A stretch of DNA of 36,838 bases from CAYZRY01 sp964630225. GTDB lineage: Bacteria; Bacillota_I; Bacilli_A; RF39; UBA660. Within the stretch, counting starts at the first letter, position 1. Each line of letters opens with the position of its first letter. This document shows positions 14,912 to 24,401 of the stretch, piece by piece. The DNA is taken from contig CAZVUK010000008.1 of assembly GCA_964630225.1 (NCBI GenBank), positions 1-36,838 on the forward strand, in the 5' to 3' direction. The position numbers were made by a program, and so were the translations under genes. The notes beneath the pieces were generated by a model, which saw only the letters and a program-made list of their open reading frames with translations, had not been told where the DNA came from and did no database searches.

Positions 14912-15661
14912 ATGCATCGCTTAAAAACATACGAAGAAAAATTTAACAATTATATGAATGATATGATTATGTCCGCAGAAAACGCTAAAGATAAAAGAGA
15001 AATTATGCAAAAGAAAATACATTCTTTAGAAGTGGAAAGATATGTCTTAGCAATTGCCGATAAACTAGATGATAAATATCGCTTTTTGGTTGCAGTAGCA
15101 GCACTTTTTCATGATATAGGTAAATTTAGTTATGGAGATGAAGGACACGGCTTAAAAGCAGTAATGATTATTCGAGAAAAGGGTCTTTTAGATGAACTGG
15201 ATAAGAATGATTATTACATGATAGTTAAAATGATTTTATTTCATAGTGAGAAAGAGTTACCATACTTTGTTGAAAACAAACTGTCTCTTCATACTAAAAT
15301 CCTTATGGATGCCGATCGTTTAGCACACATGTCACTTGCAGCCGCTATTTCTGCCAGCGAAGATGAAGACCGATTAGATTACTTGAAAGATACTGACGAC
15401 GAAGTAATTTCTGAAAAACTAATGAAGAATTTTATCTATGGTAAAACAGTTAAAAGAAAAAAATTAAAGAACTCAGCCGAAGTACTAGCTAACTCTATGG
15501 TTACAGTTATTAAGCAATTAAACTATAATAAAAGTTTAAAAATAGTTCGAGAAGAACATTTGTTGGGACGAATATATAGCTCGATGCCACAGACGGAGCA
15601 GACAAAACTAGTCTATGAGATGTGTGTTATGGCAATAGATCGAAGACTAAATAATGTGTAA
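14912..15661 (+). CDS. HD-domain phosphohydrolase-like protein
   Basis: ATG 14912 is taken because GGAGG (14901-14905) is six bases upstream; an ATG at 14906 is directly adjacent to it and unlikely. The 249-aa protein has HD-superfamily metal ligands: His37 in IHSLEVERY, the His67-Asp68 pair in LFHDIGKF, a later His in LFHSEKE (about 109) and Asp in MDADRLAHMS (about 133). HD proteins hydrolyse phosphomonoesters or nucleotides, and this arrangement is close to the small YedJ/YpgQ-like group. The substrate is unknown. It is a single gene ending at a bidirectional terminator. Confidence 0.85.
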   Translation: MHRLKTYEEKFNNYMNDMIMSAENAKDKREIMQKKIHSLEVERYVLAIADKLDDKYRFLVAVAALFHDIGKFSYGDEGHGLKAVMIIREKGLLDELDKNDYYMIVKMILFHSEKELPYFVENKLSLHTKILMDADRLAHMSLAAAISASEDEDRLDYLKDTDDEVISEKLMKNFIYGKTVKRKKLKNSAEVLANSMVTVIKQLNYNKSLKIVREEHLLGRIYSSMPQTEQTKLVYEMCVMAIDRRLNNV

Positions 15662-15666
15662 AGGAA

Positions 15667-15689
15667 AAAAGCAAGCTAAGCTTGCTTTT
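15667..15689. terminator. Bidirectional terminator between convergent genes
   Basis: GCAAGC (15671-15676) pairs with GCTTGC (15680-15685) over a TAA loop. It is flanked by A on the left and T on the right, so it can end transcripts from both the HD gene and the AAA+ operon. Confidence 0.88.
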
Positions 15690-17208
15690 ATAATGTTTCA
15701 ATAGTAGGTGCTGTGCCTTTAGATGCAGGTATTGTTCGTTCTTTGGCCCATGATTTAATAGCTTCGATTTTGTCTTTATTAGTTTTATACATCGGCATAG
15801 TCTTTTCGAAAGAATTAGATATCATTTCGACCGTTAGATTACTTCCATTGGCAATCGTTTGATAGGCAACGTTTCTTATTGCTGCTTCGATATCCGCTCC
15901 TGAAAAGGTATTTGATAGATTAACTAGATTCTTAACAACCGCTTCGCTAACTTTGATGTTCAGGTACTTTTGAAGATATAACGAAATAATTTCGAAACGC
16001 TCATCTTCGCTAGGTAAGTCAACAAAGAACATTTCATCAAAACGCCCCTTACGCAGCAGTTCTGGTGGAAGATCATTGACATTATTGGCAGTTGCGATAA
16101 CAAAGATGTCTTTATTATTTTCTTGTAACCAGAATAAAAACTGTCCAATAAGTCTATTGGTTACACCGCTGGAGTCTCCAGCTCCTGATAATCCTTTTTC
16201 AATCTCGTCTATCCATAATATACAAGGAGAGACGTGACTTGCAGTTGCGAGTGCTTCTTTTAGTTGTTGTTCACTTTGACCTACATATCGTCCTTGAATA
16301 GTAGAAAAATCTAGTAAGTAAAGAGGCATTTTCCACATTGTAGCTATCGCTTTAGCAGAAAGAGATTTACCGCAACCAGGAACTCCCATAAGCAAGATAC
16401 CACGTGGCGTTTTTATTCCTCTTCGTTTCATTTCTTCTCTACGAACTGGATCGATAAGTTTATGCTTTTCGTCCAACCATTCTTTTAGATTATCAAGTCC
16501 ACCAAAAGCCAAATTATCATCGATTTTAATCTTTTCTAACCCGTTTATATCAGCAAAGAGACTGTCTTTAGCAAACTTTAATTCAACTAAATCATTTTTT
16601 TCTAATGAACCCTTTGCAATTAACGAGGATATTACGTTTCTTGTTTCAATCTTACTTATTCCAAGTAAGATGTTAGCTACATCTTTATAATCATTTTCTG
16701 TCCATTCGCTTTTTATTCCACTTTGATAAGGAGCTATCGTATCTTTAATAATGGTCAATAACTCTTCCTCATTTGGAAGATCAAGTTCAATGTTCATCCC
16801 TAAACGTTGAAGCGCAGGCCATATACTATTACTACTTATAACAATAACAGCAGAACTGCGTTTATCAGCAGTGCTTATAATATCAGCTAAATATCTAGCG
16901 GTGAAGGTATCTTCACCAAGATCACTAATATCATTTAAAATAAAGGTTTGATTTTCTCTTGTCTTAAGTGTTTCAGCAATAAAGTCAAGCGCTCCACCGA
17001 TGCTCTTTTCATTACTAACTATTTCACCACTAGTTAAATTATATATTCCTTTAGACATAGAATGAATATAAAAAGGAAGATTAGTCTCGCGACTTAATTC
17101 ACTTAGCATATCTATTGCTCTTTGTTTTTCAATAGTTGAAAAACTGATAAACGGAATTCTAGCTAATATATATCTTAGCATCACATTTTTACATTCTTGA
17201 TAGTTCAT
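15688..17208 (-). CDS. AAA+ ATPase, Ycf46-like
   Basis: The 506-aa protein has a degenerate N-terminal ATPase-like domain (about 1-200, with AVIVISSNSIWP-type strand but no Walker A) and a C-terminal AAA domain. Walker A is GVPGCGKS (275-282), Walker B is LWIDEIEK (Asp334, Glu335), and the second region of homology has ATANN and RKGRFDE with the arginine finger region. This architecture is that of Ycf46-like AAA proteins, whose function is unsettled. The ATG overlaps the upstream stop (ATGA), with AGAAGGT as ribosome site. As the last gene of a four-gene operon with a membrane protein and two small helical proteins, it probably remodels a complex at the membrane. Confidence 0.88.
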   Translation of the reverse strand: MNYQECKNVMLRYILARIPFISFSTIEKQRAIDMLSELSRETNLPFYIHSMSKGIYNLTSGEIVSNEKSIGGALDFIAETLKTRENQTFILNDISDLGEDTFTARYLADIISTADKRSSAVIVISSNSIWPALQRLGMNIELDLPNEEELLTIIKDTIAPYQSGIKSEWTENDYKDVANILLGISKIETRNVISSLIAKGSLEKNDLVELKFAKDSLFADINGLEKIKIDDNLAFGGLDNLKEWLDEKHKLIDPVRREEMKRRGIKTPRGILLMGVPGCGKSLSAKAIATMWKMPLYLLDFSTIQGRYVGQSEQQLKEALATASHVSPCILWIDEIEKGLSGAGDSSGVTNRLIGQFLFWLQENNKDIFVIATANNVNDLPPELLRKGRFDEMFFVDLPSEDERFEIISLYLQKYLNIKVSEAVVKNLVNLSNTFSGADIEAAIRNVAYQTIANGSNLTVEMISNSFEKTMPMYKTNKDKIEAIKSWAKERTIPASKGTAPTIETL

Positions 17209-17639
17209 TTTATACCTTCTTTCAGATTTAGATTTTTCATAATAGAATATAATTCAGTATTACTCGTATTTTTACTGTTTTCTTTAAGTCCTTTTTCCAT
17301 TGAATCGATAAGCTCTACTATACTTTCTTTTAGGGGCTCTTTAATATCGATTAGTAGTTTGGATGAGAGTATCGAATCGATGTAGTTAATCTCTCTTTTT
17401 AATTCGGCAAACTCCATAGCTAAGTTTTCATTGCTAATCTCTCCCTTGTGGATTTTTTTTATGAAACTATTGAGTTTAGTGTTAAGTCTTTCCGAGATCA
17501 TTTCAACAACATGATTTGATAATCTTATTCGTGAGTTTCCACTGTACTTTATCGGAGCGTTTAAAACCTCGATTAACTTATCATTTCTTGCATTATCGAT
17601 GCTGTCTTCGATAAAATTAACCAGTTCATAATATGTCAT
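17205..17639 (-). CDS. Hypothetical helical protein, 144 aa
   Basis: The product is acidic, all-helical by composition and has no membrane segment, Cys cluster or known motif. Its ATG overlaps the stop of the 43-aa gene before it (ATGA) and its own stop overlaps the ATG of the AAA+ gene in the same way, so its translation is coupled on both sides. It is probably a partner or adaptor of the ATPase, which is inferred only from operon position. Confidence 0.72.
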   Translation of the reverse strand: MTYYELVNFIEDSIDNARNDKLIEVLNAPIKYSGNSRIRLSNHVVEMISERLNTKLNSFIKKIHKGEISNENLAMEFAELKREINYIDSILSSKLLIDIKEPLKESIVELIDSMEKGLKENSKNTSNTELYSIMKNLNLKEGIK

Positions 17640-17767
17640 TTTCTGTTTACCCTCCTTATCACATCAAATGGAGGAAGCAAATCCCAATCAGGTAATTTTT
17701 CAACCAAAATTTCAGTATTTTTTTCTTCTTTTACTTCTTCGATAGGGGTAATCTCTTCATTATTCAT
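17636..17767 (-). CDS. Small acidic protein, 43 aa, in the AAA+ operon
   Basis: The ATG lies at 17765-17767 after GGAGGAA, a strong ribosome site inside the end of the 568-aa gene, which it overlaps by eight bases. The frame reads MNNEEITPIEEVKEEK, then a C-terminal stretch PDWDLLPPFDVIRRVNRK, and stops with TGA at 17636-17638, overlapping the next ATG. The gene fills what would otherwise be a 120-base gap. An acidic disordered N-terminus and a short conserved-looking Pro/aromatic tail suggest a peptide that docks on a partner. It is easily missed because of its length. Confidence 0.72.
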   Translation of the reverse strand: MNNEEITPIEEVKEEKNTEILVEKLPDWDLLPPFDVIRRVNRK

Positions 17768-19466
17768 TATTTCCTCCGATCATAATCTTTCTATGTCCAT
17801 CTATTTTAATATAATCCAGGTAATTCAAATTATTAATAAAACTGATAAATTCACTATCTATCTTTTTTGCTTTTCTTGATAAGATACGATAGTCGACTAT
17901 TTCAGCGATGATGTTATATAGAATATAGACATCTTCATCTAGTTTTTTTCTGTACTGTTCTTCGATTTTCGTTCTAAACATAAAGGCAGTAGTTAGCTGA
18001 TATATGTTAAATGCAGCCACTGCAACGATGATGGCTACAGCTAAAGCTGGTATTTTGATCATAAAGAAAATAGAGATGATACCAACTATTATTGAAATTA
18101 GCATCTTATAATCGAATAAAGCTATTTTAGTTGTTTCAATTTTAATTAAGTTTTCATAATAGTTATTTAAATTATTTATTGCATGGTTTTCTTCGCTACC
18201 ATCTTTAAATTCATTTGACCATTCATTGATATTAACTTTAATAAATTCTTCTTGTTTTAAACCGGTGTCTTTAAGTATCTCTTCATAAGCTGTAATAATA
18301 ATATCCTTACACAAAGCTACGGCAAGCTTTTTAACTGTTGGAGCAGCTTCTCTAAGACCTATAGCAACGCTTATTAAAAGACTATAAAAGTTACTTGCTT
18401 TGTCATAGGCAAATTCACTTTTAACGAATCTTTCATCGGCCTTAGCAACATTTCCATTTTCTTCGATGATAAACTTATTTCTAGCTATATCTCTTTTTAA
18501 ATCTAATTCTTCATTTTCAAAGTTAAAAACCAATAAATCTAGTATTCTATCTATTTTTTTATCTTTGCTATTATCATCAATTTTTTCTTCATATATATTT
18601 TTAAAGTAAGAAAGAACTCGTCCTTTACTCTTGGTCGTAGCAACACTCTTATTTAAATTTTCATATTCGTTTGTATAATCTTTGATGAAAGGATAATTTT
18701 CTTCTTCGACTAATCTTAAATCACCAATAAAAGTATTTAATTTTTTTATTTCATCTTTATTAATATCAGCATTTGCTAATTCCGTTTTCCAAGCTTCTAT
18801 TTTTTCTTTGACTAGATCTATACTTTGAACTCCAAGTGCACCACTAGTAATAGCATCAAGAACTATTAAAATAACGGCTTCCATCGCCAGTGGATCTTGC
18901 ATATCAAGATAGCGTCTTAACCATTTGTTTGATGATTCATATCTACCTGCCCTAGCATGTATCAAAGAAAAGAGTAGGCTAGTTTTTTCATCATCTCTGC
19001 GCATTGCTTCACTTAAGGCTTTTTCTGCAGCAATTTTATCATTTAAAAGCCAAGCGCTTAGGGCTGAAAGGGCAGGTGATAACCAATAATTTGGGGTGTT
19101 GATAAGTGACTCTTCACTTGTGTTTTTTAGATTTTCTTTAGTTAAAGCATGCATATCACTAGCCTGCAGAATTCCATTTATTTTTCTTCGAACAAGATCA
19201 TAATGCCCAAATTTTTTTTCAAGCTCTGCTTGGCTCATCATAATACTTTGTTTAGCGTTAGAAACGATGGTGCTGCCTTTTATTTCAACCATGAAATTTT
19301 TAATTTCTTCCTCGATCGATGCGACTGTAGCAGTAACTTCGTTTACTTTAGAATCAACTTCGACGACATTCAAAGAAACTTGGCCAATGTTGTCTGCTAA
19401 ATGCCCAATATTATTTTCAATTGTGTTTAAATTGGCTGCACTAAGTACCACTGCTTCATTAGCCAT
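17760..19466 (-). CDS. Large coiled-coil membrane protein heading the AAA+ operon
   Basis: ATG 19466 is chosen because AGGGG lies eight bases upstream; a GTG at 19472 is too close. The 568-aa product starts with heptad-like repeats (about 8-60), followed by a Leu/Ala-rich helical region that could be TPR-like (130-200), a charged middle and two adjacent hydrophobic segments near 455-500, with a further ~65 cytoplasmic residues. There is no signal peptide. No known domain is recognised. It is the promoter-proximal gene of the operon, so it is likely the membrane platform on which the Ycf46-like ATPase acts. Confidence 0.78.
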   Translation of the reverse strand: MANEAVVLSAANLNTIENNIGHLADNIGQVSLNVVEVDSKVNEVTATVASIEEEIKNFMVEIKGSTIVSNAKQSIMMSQAELEKKFGHYDLVRRKINGILQASDMHALTKENLKNTSEESLINTPNYWLSPALSALSAWLLNDKIAAEKALSEAMRRDDEKTSLLFSLIHARAGRYESSNKWLRRYLDMQDPLAMEAVILIVLDAITSGALGVQSIDLVKEKIEAWKTELANADINKDEIKKLNTFIGDLRLVEEENYPFIKDYTNEYENLNKSVATTKSKGRVLSYFKNIYEEKIDDNSKDKKIDRILDLLVFNFENEELDLKRDIARNKFIIEENGNVAKADERFVKSEFAYDKASNFYSLLISVAIGLREAAPTVKKLAVALCKDIIITAYEEILKDTGLKQEEFIKVNINEWSNEFKDGSEENHAINNLNNYYENLIKIETTKIALFDYKMLISIIVGIISIFFMIKIPALAVAIIVAVAAFNIYQLTTAFMFRTKIEEQYRKKLDEDVYILYNIIAEIVDYRILSRKAKKIDSEFISFINNLNYLDYIKIDGHRKIMIGGNNE

Positions 19467-19549
19467 AAGCACTTCCCCTATTCTAAATAGAATTATATCA
19501 TAAATTACTAATTAACATATATTAAATACAAAAAAATATATAATTGTAG

Positions 19550-19555
19550 TATAAT
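19550..19555 (+). promoter_or_regulatory. Probable -10 of the fhs-gatCAB operon
   Basis: TATAAT lies 22 bases before the ATG at 19577. The -35 region is A/T only and has no clear hexamer. The next visible terminator is at 24299, so fhs, gatC, gatA and gatB probably share one transcript. Confidence 0.4.
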
Positions 19556-19576
19556 TACATAGAAAAGGAGAACTCT

Positions 19577-21172
19577 ATGGACGATATAAAAATAGCTAAT
19601 TTAAGTAAAAAGAAAAATATTAAAGAAATAGCTAGTAAATTAGGTCTAAAGGAAGAGTTACTGTATTGTTATGGTGATGAGATAGCAAAAATTGATTATC
19701 GTCAGGTAAAAAATAATAAAGATGGCAAACTAATACTTGTCACGGCGATTAATCCAACCTCTTATGGTGAAGGTAAAACAACAATTAGCATTGGACTTTT
19801 AGATGCCTTAAATTACATTGGTAAAAATGCTGTTGCGGCTCTTCGAGAGCCTTCGCTCGGACCGGTTTTTGGATTTAAAGGTGGAGCTTGTGGTGGCGGA
19901 TACTCACAGATGGTACCAATGGCAGAAATCAATTTGCATTTTACTGGCGATCTTCACGCAATTACAGCGGCCAATAATCTGATTGTCGCCGCGGCGGAAA
20001 ATCACATCTATCAAGGTAATAAATTAGACATTAAAACCATTGTTTTTAAAAGATGTCTCGATGTTAATGATCGCAGCTTAAGAGAGAACTTTAATATAAC
20101 GGCAGCTAGCGAAATAATGAGTGTTTTTTGTCTTGCAGAAAATACTAAAGATTTAAACGAGAAACTAGCTAATATAATAGTTGCTTATGATCGAGAAGAC
20201 AAAGCAATTTATGTCAGAGATTTAAAATTAAATGATTCGTTGACGGTCATTTTAAAGGATGCTTTAAAGCCCAATTTAGTTCAAAGTCTAGAAAATAATC
20301 CAGTCATAGTTCACGGAGGTCCATTTGCTAACATAGCTCATGGTTGCAACAGTATAATTGCAACAAAATTGGCAAAAAAATTAGCAGATTATGTAGTTAC
20401 AGAAGCTGGTTTCGGGGCCGATTTAGGAGCAGAAAAGTTTTTTGATATCAAATGCCGTAAAGCAGATATAGCGCCAGACTGTGTAGTGCTGGTGGCAACG
20501 ACTAAAGCCCTTAAATATAACTCGATGATGGAAAATATCGAGGAAGAAAATGAAGAAGCCATTATCAAAGGATTACCTAACTTAGGAGTTCATATTCAAA
20601 ACCTAAAAAAGTTTAATAAGAATGTTATCGTATGTTTAAATAAATATAAAAGCGATAGTGAAAAAGAAATCAAATTAATAAGGCAATACTGCAAAAACAT
20701 CGGCATAACTTTTACTATTTCAGAAAGTTTTGCCGATGGAGGAAAAGGAGCCGAAGACTTTGCCAAAAAGGTCGTTGAAATTTGTGAAAACAAAAATGAA
20801 TTTAACTTTCTTTATAAAGATGAATTATCGGTTAAAGAAAAAATTGAAAAAGTTTGCAAAGAAATATATAGAGCAGGAGAAATCGATTATAGTACAGAAG
20901 CTCTAGATACATTAAAACAGATCGACAAATTATCTTTATCGCATCTTCCTATATGTATTTCCAAAACGCAGTATTCATTAAGTGATAATCCTAAATTACT
21001 GGGAGCACCAAGTGGTTTTAAGATAAGTGTAAGAAGTATCGAAATATATAGTGGAGCAGGATTTATCACGGTTATTTTGGGCAAGACCATAAGAATGCCA
21101 GGATTACCAGCAAATCCTAACTACGAAAAAATTAGATTGGAGGAAGACGGACAAGTAGCCGGTTTAATGTAA
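19577..21172 (+). CDS. fhs: Formate-tetrahydrofolate ligase
   Basis: This enzyme makes 10-formyl-tetrahydrofolate from formate, THF and ATP for one-carbon metabolism. The P-loop NPTSYGEGKTT (59-69), the REPSLGPVFGFKGGACGGGYSQM-type block (about 95-115, which includes GGACGGG) and the MPGLPANP block near the C-terminus are hallmarks of the family. At 531 residues it is about 25 shorter than usual, mainly by trimming of loops; both ends look complete, with a canonical DGQVAGLM finish. AGGAG lies six bases before the ATG. Placement directly ahead of gatC, with one base between, links formyl-group supply (also for initiator tRNA) with tRNA amidation, but this may be only a transcriptional convenience. 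Confidence 0.97.
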   Translation: MDDIKIANLSKKKNIKEIASKLGLKEELLYCYGDEIAKIDYRQVKNNKDGKLILVTAINPTSYGEGKTTISIGLLDALNYIGKNAVAALREPSLGPVFGFKGGACGGGYSQMVPMAEINLHFTGDLHAITAANNLIVAAAENHIYQGNKLDIKTIVFKRCLDVNDRSLRENFNITAASEIMSVFCLAENTKDLNEKLANIIVAYDREDKAIYVRDLKLNDSLTVILKDALKPNLVQSLENNPVIVHGGPFANIAHGCNSIIATKLAKKLADYVVTEAGFGADLGAEKFFDIKCRKADIAPDCVVLVATTKALKYNSMMENIEEENEEAIIKGLPNLGVHIQNLKKFNKNVIVCLNKYKSDSEKEIKLIRQYCKNIGITFTISESFADGGKGAEDFAKKVVEICENKNEFNFLYKDELSVKEKIEKVCKEIYRAGEIDYSTEALDTLKQIDKLSLSHLPICISKTQYSLSDNPKLLGAPSGFKISVRSIEIYSGAGFITVILGKTIRMPGLPANPNYEKIRLEEDGQVAGLM

Positions 21173-21173
21173 T

Positions 21174-21464
21174 ATGAAAGAAAAATTATTAAATGAAGAG
21201 GTTCTTCACGTAGCTAAACTGGCTAAGCTTAGTCTAAGTGAAGAAGAGATAGAGAAATATCAGCTTGATCTTTTCAAGTTGATAGAAGAAATAGATAAAA
21301 TAAAAGAAGTTAAAACTATAAATGGAGAGATGATGATTGCTCCGTTTTTCGAAAAAGTAAAAATGAGAAGTGATAGAGCTGAAGAAGAAAGTTTAAAACT
21401 AATCGACAATGCTTCGGCTAAGACAGCTAATATGGTAGAGGTTCCGGTGATGATTAATGAGTAA
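21174..21464 (+). CDS. gatC: Aspartyl/glutamyl-tRNA amidotransferase subunit C
   Basis: This 96-aa protein is the small linker subunit that stabilises GatA and GatB. The N-terminus with EEVLHVAKLAKLSLSEEEI is the standard GatC pattern, and the C-terminal wrapping segment (MVEVPVMINE) ends the protein as usual. It starts one base after the fhs stop and has no strong ribosome site, so translation probably relies on coupling. Its end overlaps gatA by eight bases. Confidence 0.95.
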   Translation: MKEKLLNEEVLHVAKLAKLSLSEEEIEKYQLDLFKLIEEIDKIKEVKTINGEMMIAPFFEKVKMRSDRAEEESLKLIDNASAKTANMVEVPVMINE

Positions 21465-22890
21465 GTATATGAACTATAGCATCGAAGAGTTAAATCTTAA
21501 ACTCAAAAACAAAGAAATTAAACCGATCGATATTATAAATGATGTCTTCGAAGAAGTAGAAAAAAACAAAGATTTAAATGCCTATATATCGCTTGATAAA
21601 GAGGGGGCTATTAAAAAAGCTCTAGAACTAGAAGATAAAGAAGTGGACAATCTTCTTTTTGCTATGCCTATTGCTATCAAAGATAACATTGTTATAAAAG
21701 ATGGAAAGACTACTTGTGCATCCAAAATGTTAGAGAATTTCATTTCTCCTTATGATGCAACCGTTATTGAAAAAATAAATGATAAAAATATGATTATTAT
21801 CGGTAAAACGAACATGGATGAATTTGCGATGGGTATGAGTGGACGTACGAGCTATTTTGGACCTGCTAAAAATCCGCACAATAGAGATAAAATTCCAGGA
21901 GGCTCTTCAAGTGGATCAGCCGTGGCTGTTGCTTCCAATCAGGCCCTACTTTCTTTAGGCAGTGATACAGGTGGCTCTATTAGACAACCGGCAAGTTACT
22001 GCGGAATTGTCGGTATGAAACCGACTTACGGTAGGGTATCACGTTACGGATTAGTCGCTTTTGCATCTTCGCTTGATCAAATTGGTCCGATGACTAAAAC
22101 GGTCAAAGACAATGCGATTTTACTTTCAGCTATCAGTGGACGCGACGATAAAGATTTAACATCTTCATCTAAAGATAGTGAAGACTTCGCCAGATTAATT
22201 GGCGAAGATATAAAGGAATTTAAAATAGCTGTTCCAAAGTATTATATGGATAGCATAAAAGATCAAAGCATTAGACAGCAACTTGAAAAAACCATTTCAC
22301 TATTAAAAAAAGAAGGAGTAAGTATCGACTATGTCGACATAGCTCAAATTGAACATTCGCTAACTCTCTATCAAATTATTGGAATGGGCGAAGCAAGTAG
22401 TAATCTAGCTCGTTTTGATGGTGTTAGATATGGATATAGAGCTGAAGGTAAAACGGTTGAAGAACTTTATGAAAAAAGTAGATCCGAAGCATTTGGTGAT
22501 GAAGTAAAACGTCGTATTATGGTTGGTTCATACTTATTAAGTGGCGATAATGCTAAGATATATTACGATAAAGCGATGATGATTAGACACGAAATGACTG
22601 AGAGTTTTAAAGAAATTTTTAAAACATATGATTTAATTATTGGACCAGTTACTTCATCTAAGGCCGAAGACTTAAGTGAAATGCATAATGATCCACTAGC
22701 TTCGTTTGCTGATGATGTTCTAGTTAATCCTGCTAATATGACAGGTCTTCCAGCTATGAGTGTTCCGCTAGTTAAAGATGAAAGCAACATGCCTATTGGT
22801 CTTCAGATAATAGGTAACTATTTTGAAGAAGCTAAGATGTATCAACTGGCTTCCTTTATCGAGAAGGTAGGTGCAGAAAATGGACTATAA
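21457..22890 (+). CDS. gatA: Aspartyl/glutamyl-tRNA amidotransferase subunit A
   Basis: This is the amidase subunit that releases ammonia from glutamine or asparagine for transamidation of Glu-tRNA(Gln) or Asp-tRNA(Asn). The Ser-cis-Ser-Lys triad is visible as Lys75 (AIKDN), Ser150 (in GGSSSGSA) and Ser174 (DTGGSI). The 477-aa length is normal for the family. The start overlaps gatC, and an alternative ATG lies four codons in. GatCAB implies that this organism makes Gln-tRNA, and perhaps Asn-tRNA, indirectly. Confidence 0.97.
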   Translation: MSKYMNYSIEELNLKLKNKEIKPIDIINDVFEEVEKNKDLNAYISLDKEGAIKKALELEDKEVDNLLFAMPIAIKDNIVIKDGKTTCASKMLENFISPYDATVIEKINDKNMIIIGKTNMDEFAMGMSGRTSYFGPAKNPHNRDKIPGGSSSGSAVAVASNQALLSLGSDTGGSIRQPASYCGIVGMKPTYGRVSRYGLVAFASSLDQIGPMTKTVKDNAILLSAISGRDDKDLTSSSKDSEDFARLIGEDIKEFKIAVPKYYMDSIKDQSIRQQLEKTISLLKKEGVSIDYVDIAQIEHSLTLYQIIGMGEASSNLARFDGVRYGYRAEGKTVEELYEKSRSEAFGDEVKRRIMVGSYLLSGDNAKIYYDKAMMIRHEMTESFKEIFKTYDLIIGPVTSSKAEDLSEMHNDPLASFADDVLVNPANMTGLPAMSVPLVKDESNMPIGLQIIGNYFEEAKMYQLASFIEKVGAENGL

Positions 22891-24298
22891 AACAACGGTA
22901 GGTATCGAAGTTCATGCTGAACTTAGAACAGAGAGCAAAATGTTTTCAGCTAGTAAAAATAGTTATGGAGATAGACCTAATGAAAACATTTCAGTAATCG
23001 ATCTTGCTTATCCGGGAACGCTTCCGCTCCTTAATGAATACGCCATCGAACTAGGGCTTAGAGCAGCCCTAGTATTAAACTGTGAAATAAATAAATTAAT
23101 GCACTTTGATAGGAAAAACTATTTTTATCCAGATTTATCCAAAGGATATCAGCTTACACAAAGTAGAACACCGATTGGTATAAATGGCTATGTTGAAATT
23201 GAAGTTGCTGGTAAAACAAAAAAAATCCGTATTCATGATGTTCACCTTGAAGAAGATACGGCAAAAAGTATTCATAGGGGCGAAAAATCTTTACTTGATT
23301 TTAATAGGGCTGGAGTGCCACTTATTGAAATTGTGACTGAAGCTGATATGGAAAGTCCCGAAGAAGCAGTAGCTTACTTAACAAAATTACGTGAAATCCT
23401 TCTGTATGCGGATATTTCTGATGTTAAAATCGAAGAAGGCAGTATGAGATGTGATGCTAATATTTCAATTAGTAAAACAGAGATACTTGGGACGAGAACG
23501 GAAATTAAAAATATCGGATCAATTAGCAATGTCGGCTTAGCCATAACTAGTGAAGCTAAAAGACAAGCTAAAATTATTGGTGAAGGTGGAGTCATAACGG
23601 AACAAACCCGTAAGTATGATGCCACCACTGACGAGACTATCTTACTTAGAAATAAAGAGACAGGAAATGATTATAGGTATTTTCCTGAAGCAAATATTCC
23701 ATATCTAGAACTAAGTGATGAATATATTGAAAACGTAAAAAATCAGCTTCCAATTTCAGCTGATAAGCGAAGAGAAACCTATCGTAGTCATAAAATTCTA
23801 GAAATTAATATCGAAAAACTTATTAGTAACCGAATAATGTCGGACTATTTATCAAGATTTGAAGGAAAAACTGATATGCTTACCGCAAGTAATCTTATTC
23901 TCGGTGATCTGGCTTTCTATACCAACAAAATATCTAAAAATATAGATGAAATCGGTTTAAGTGATCAAAAGTTTATCGATTTAGTAGATCTTTATAGTGC
24001 TGGAAAAATTAACAGTAAAACAGTTAAAGAAATAATCGAAGAGTTTATTACTAGTGATTTAAATCTCGAAGAATTGTTGAAGTGTAAAAATTTGCTTGTA
24101 AGCACTGATACTTCGGTGATAACTGAACTTATTGAAAAAGTGTTAGAAGAGAATGAAGGCAGCGTTAAAGATTATTTATCTGGTAACGAAAGAGCCCTAA
24201 AACACCTAATGGGAATGCTTATGAAAGAGTCTAAGGGTCAAATAAGAGCAGATTTAGCCAATAAAGAATTAGTTGAAAAATTAAATATGATGAAATAG
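22880..24298 (+). CDS. gatB: Aspartyl/glutamyl-tRNA amidotransferase subunit B
   Basis: This subunit phosphorylates the misacylated tRNA and transfers ammonia to it. ATG 22880 is preferred over GTG 22871, because the family starts M-x-Y/F-E/K-x-x-x-G-x-E-V-H and the protein then begins MDYKTTVGIEVHAEL. Conserved blocks HFDRKNYFYPDLSKGYQ, EEDTAKS, FNRAGVPLIEIVTE and RKYDATTDET are all present. The YqeY-like C-terminal tail domain is complete. The start lies inside gatA, in the usual order of the operon. Confidence 0.97.
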   Translation: MDYKTTVGIEVHAELRTESKMFSASKNSYGDRPNENISVIDLAYPGTLPLLNEYAIELGLRAALVLNCEINKLMHFDRKNYFYPDLSKGYQLTQSRTPIGINGYVEIEVAGKTKKIRIHDVHLEEDTAKSIHRGEKSLLDFNRAGVPLIEIVTEADMESPEEAVAYLTKLREILLYADISDVKIEEGSMRCDANISISKTEILGTRTEIKNIGSISNVGLAITSEAKRQAKIIGEGGVITEQTRKYDATTDETILLRNKETGNDYRYFPEANIPYLELSDEYIENVKNQLPISADKRRETYRSHKILEINIEKLISNRIMSDYLSRFEGKTDMLTASNLILGDLAFYTNKISKNIDEIGLSDQKFIDLVDLYSAGKINSKTVKEIIEEFITSDLNLEELLKCKNLLVSTDTSVITELIEKVLEENEGSVKDYLSGNERALKHLMGMLMKESKGQIRADLANKELVEKLNMMK

Positions 24299-24322
24299 AA
24301 AGTTATATAATATAACTTTTTC
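24299..24322 (+). terminator. Terminator of the fhs-gatCAB operon
   Basis: AAAGTTATA and TATAACTTT form a 9-bp stem over a TAA loop, followed by TTC. The stem is AT-rich but perfect and begins right after the gatB stop. Confidence 0.75.
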
Positions 24323-24356
24323 TATCTATATTTATTCTATATTTTCATAAAATATA

Positions 24357-24365
24357 TGTTATAAT
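24357..24365 (+). promoter_or_regulatory. Extended -10 promoter of the envelope operon
   Basis: TGtTATAAT is an exact extended -10 motif 36 bases before the ATG at 24402. No good -35 is seen. No terminator is visible between here and 30495, so it may drive all five genes. Confidence 0.5.
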
Positions 24366-24401
24366 AGACTAGAAATTAGATAATTAAAATTAGGAGTAAT
24401 T

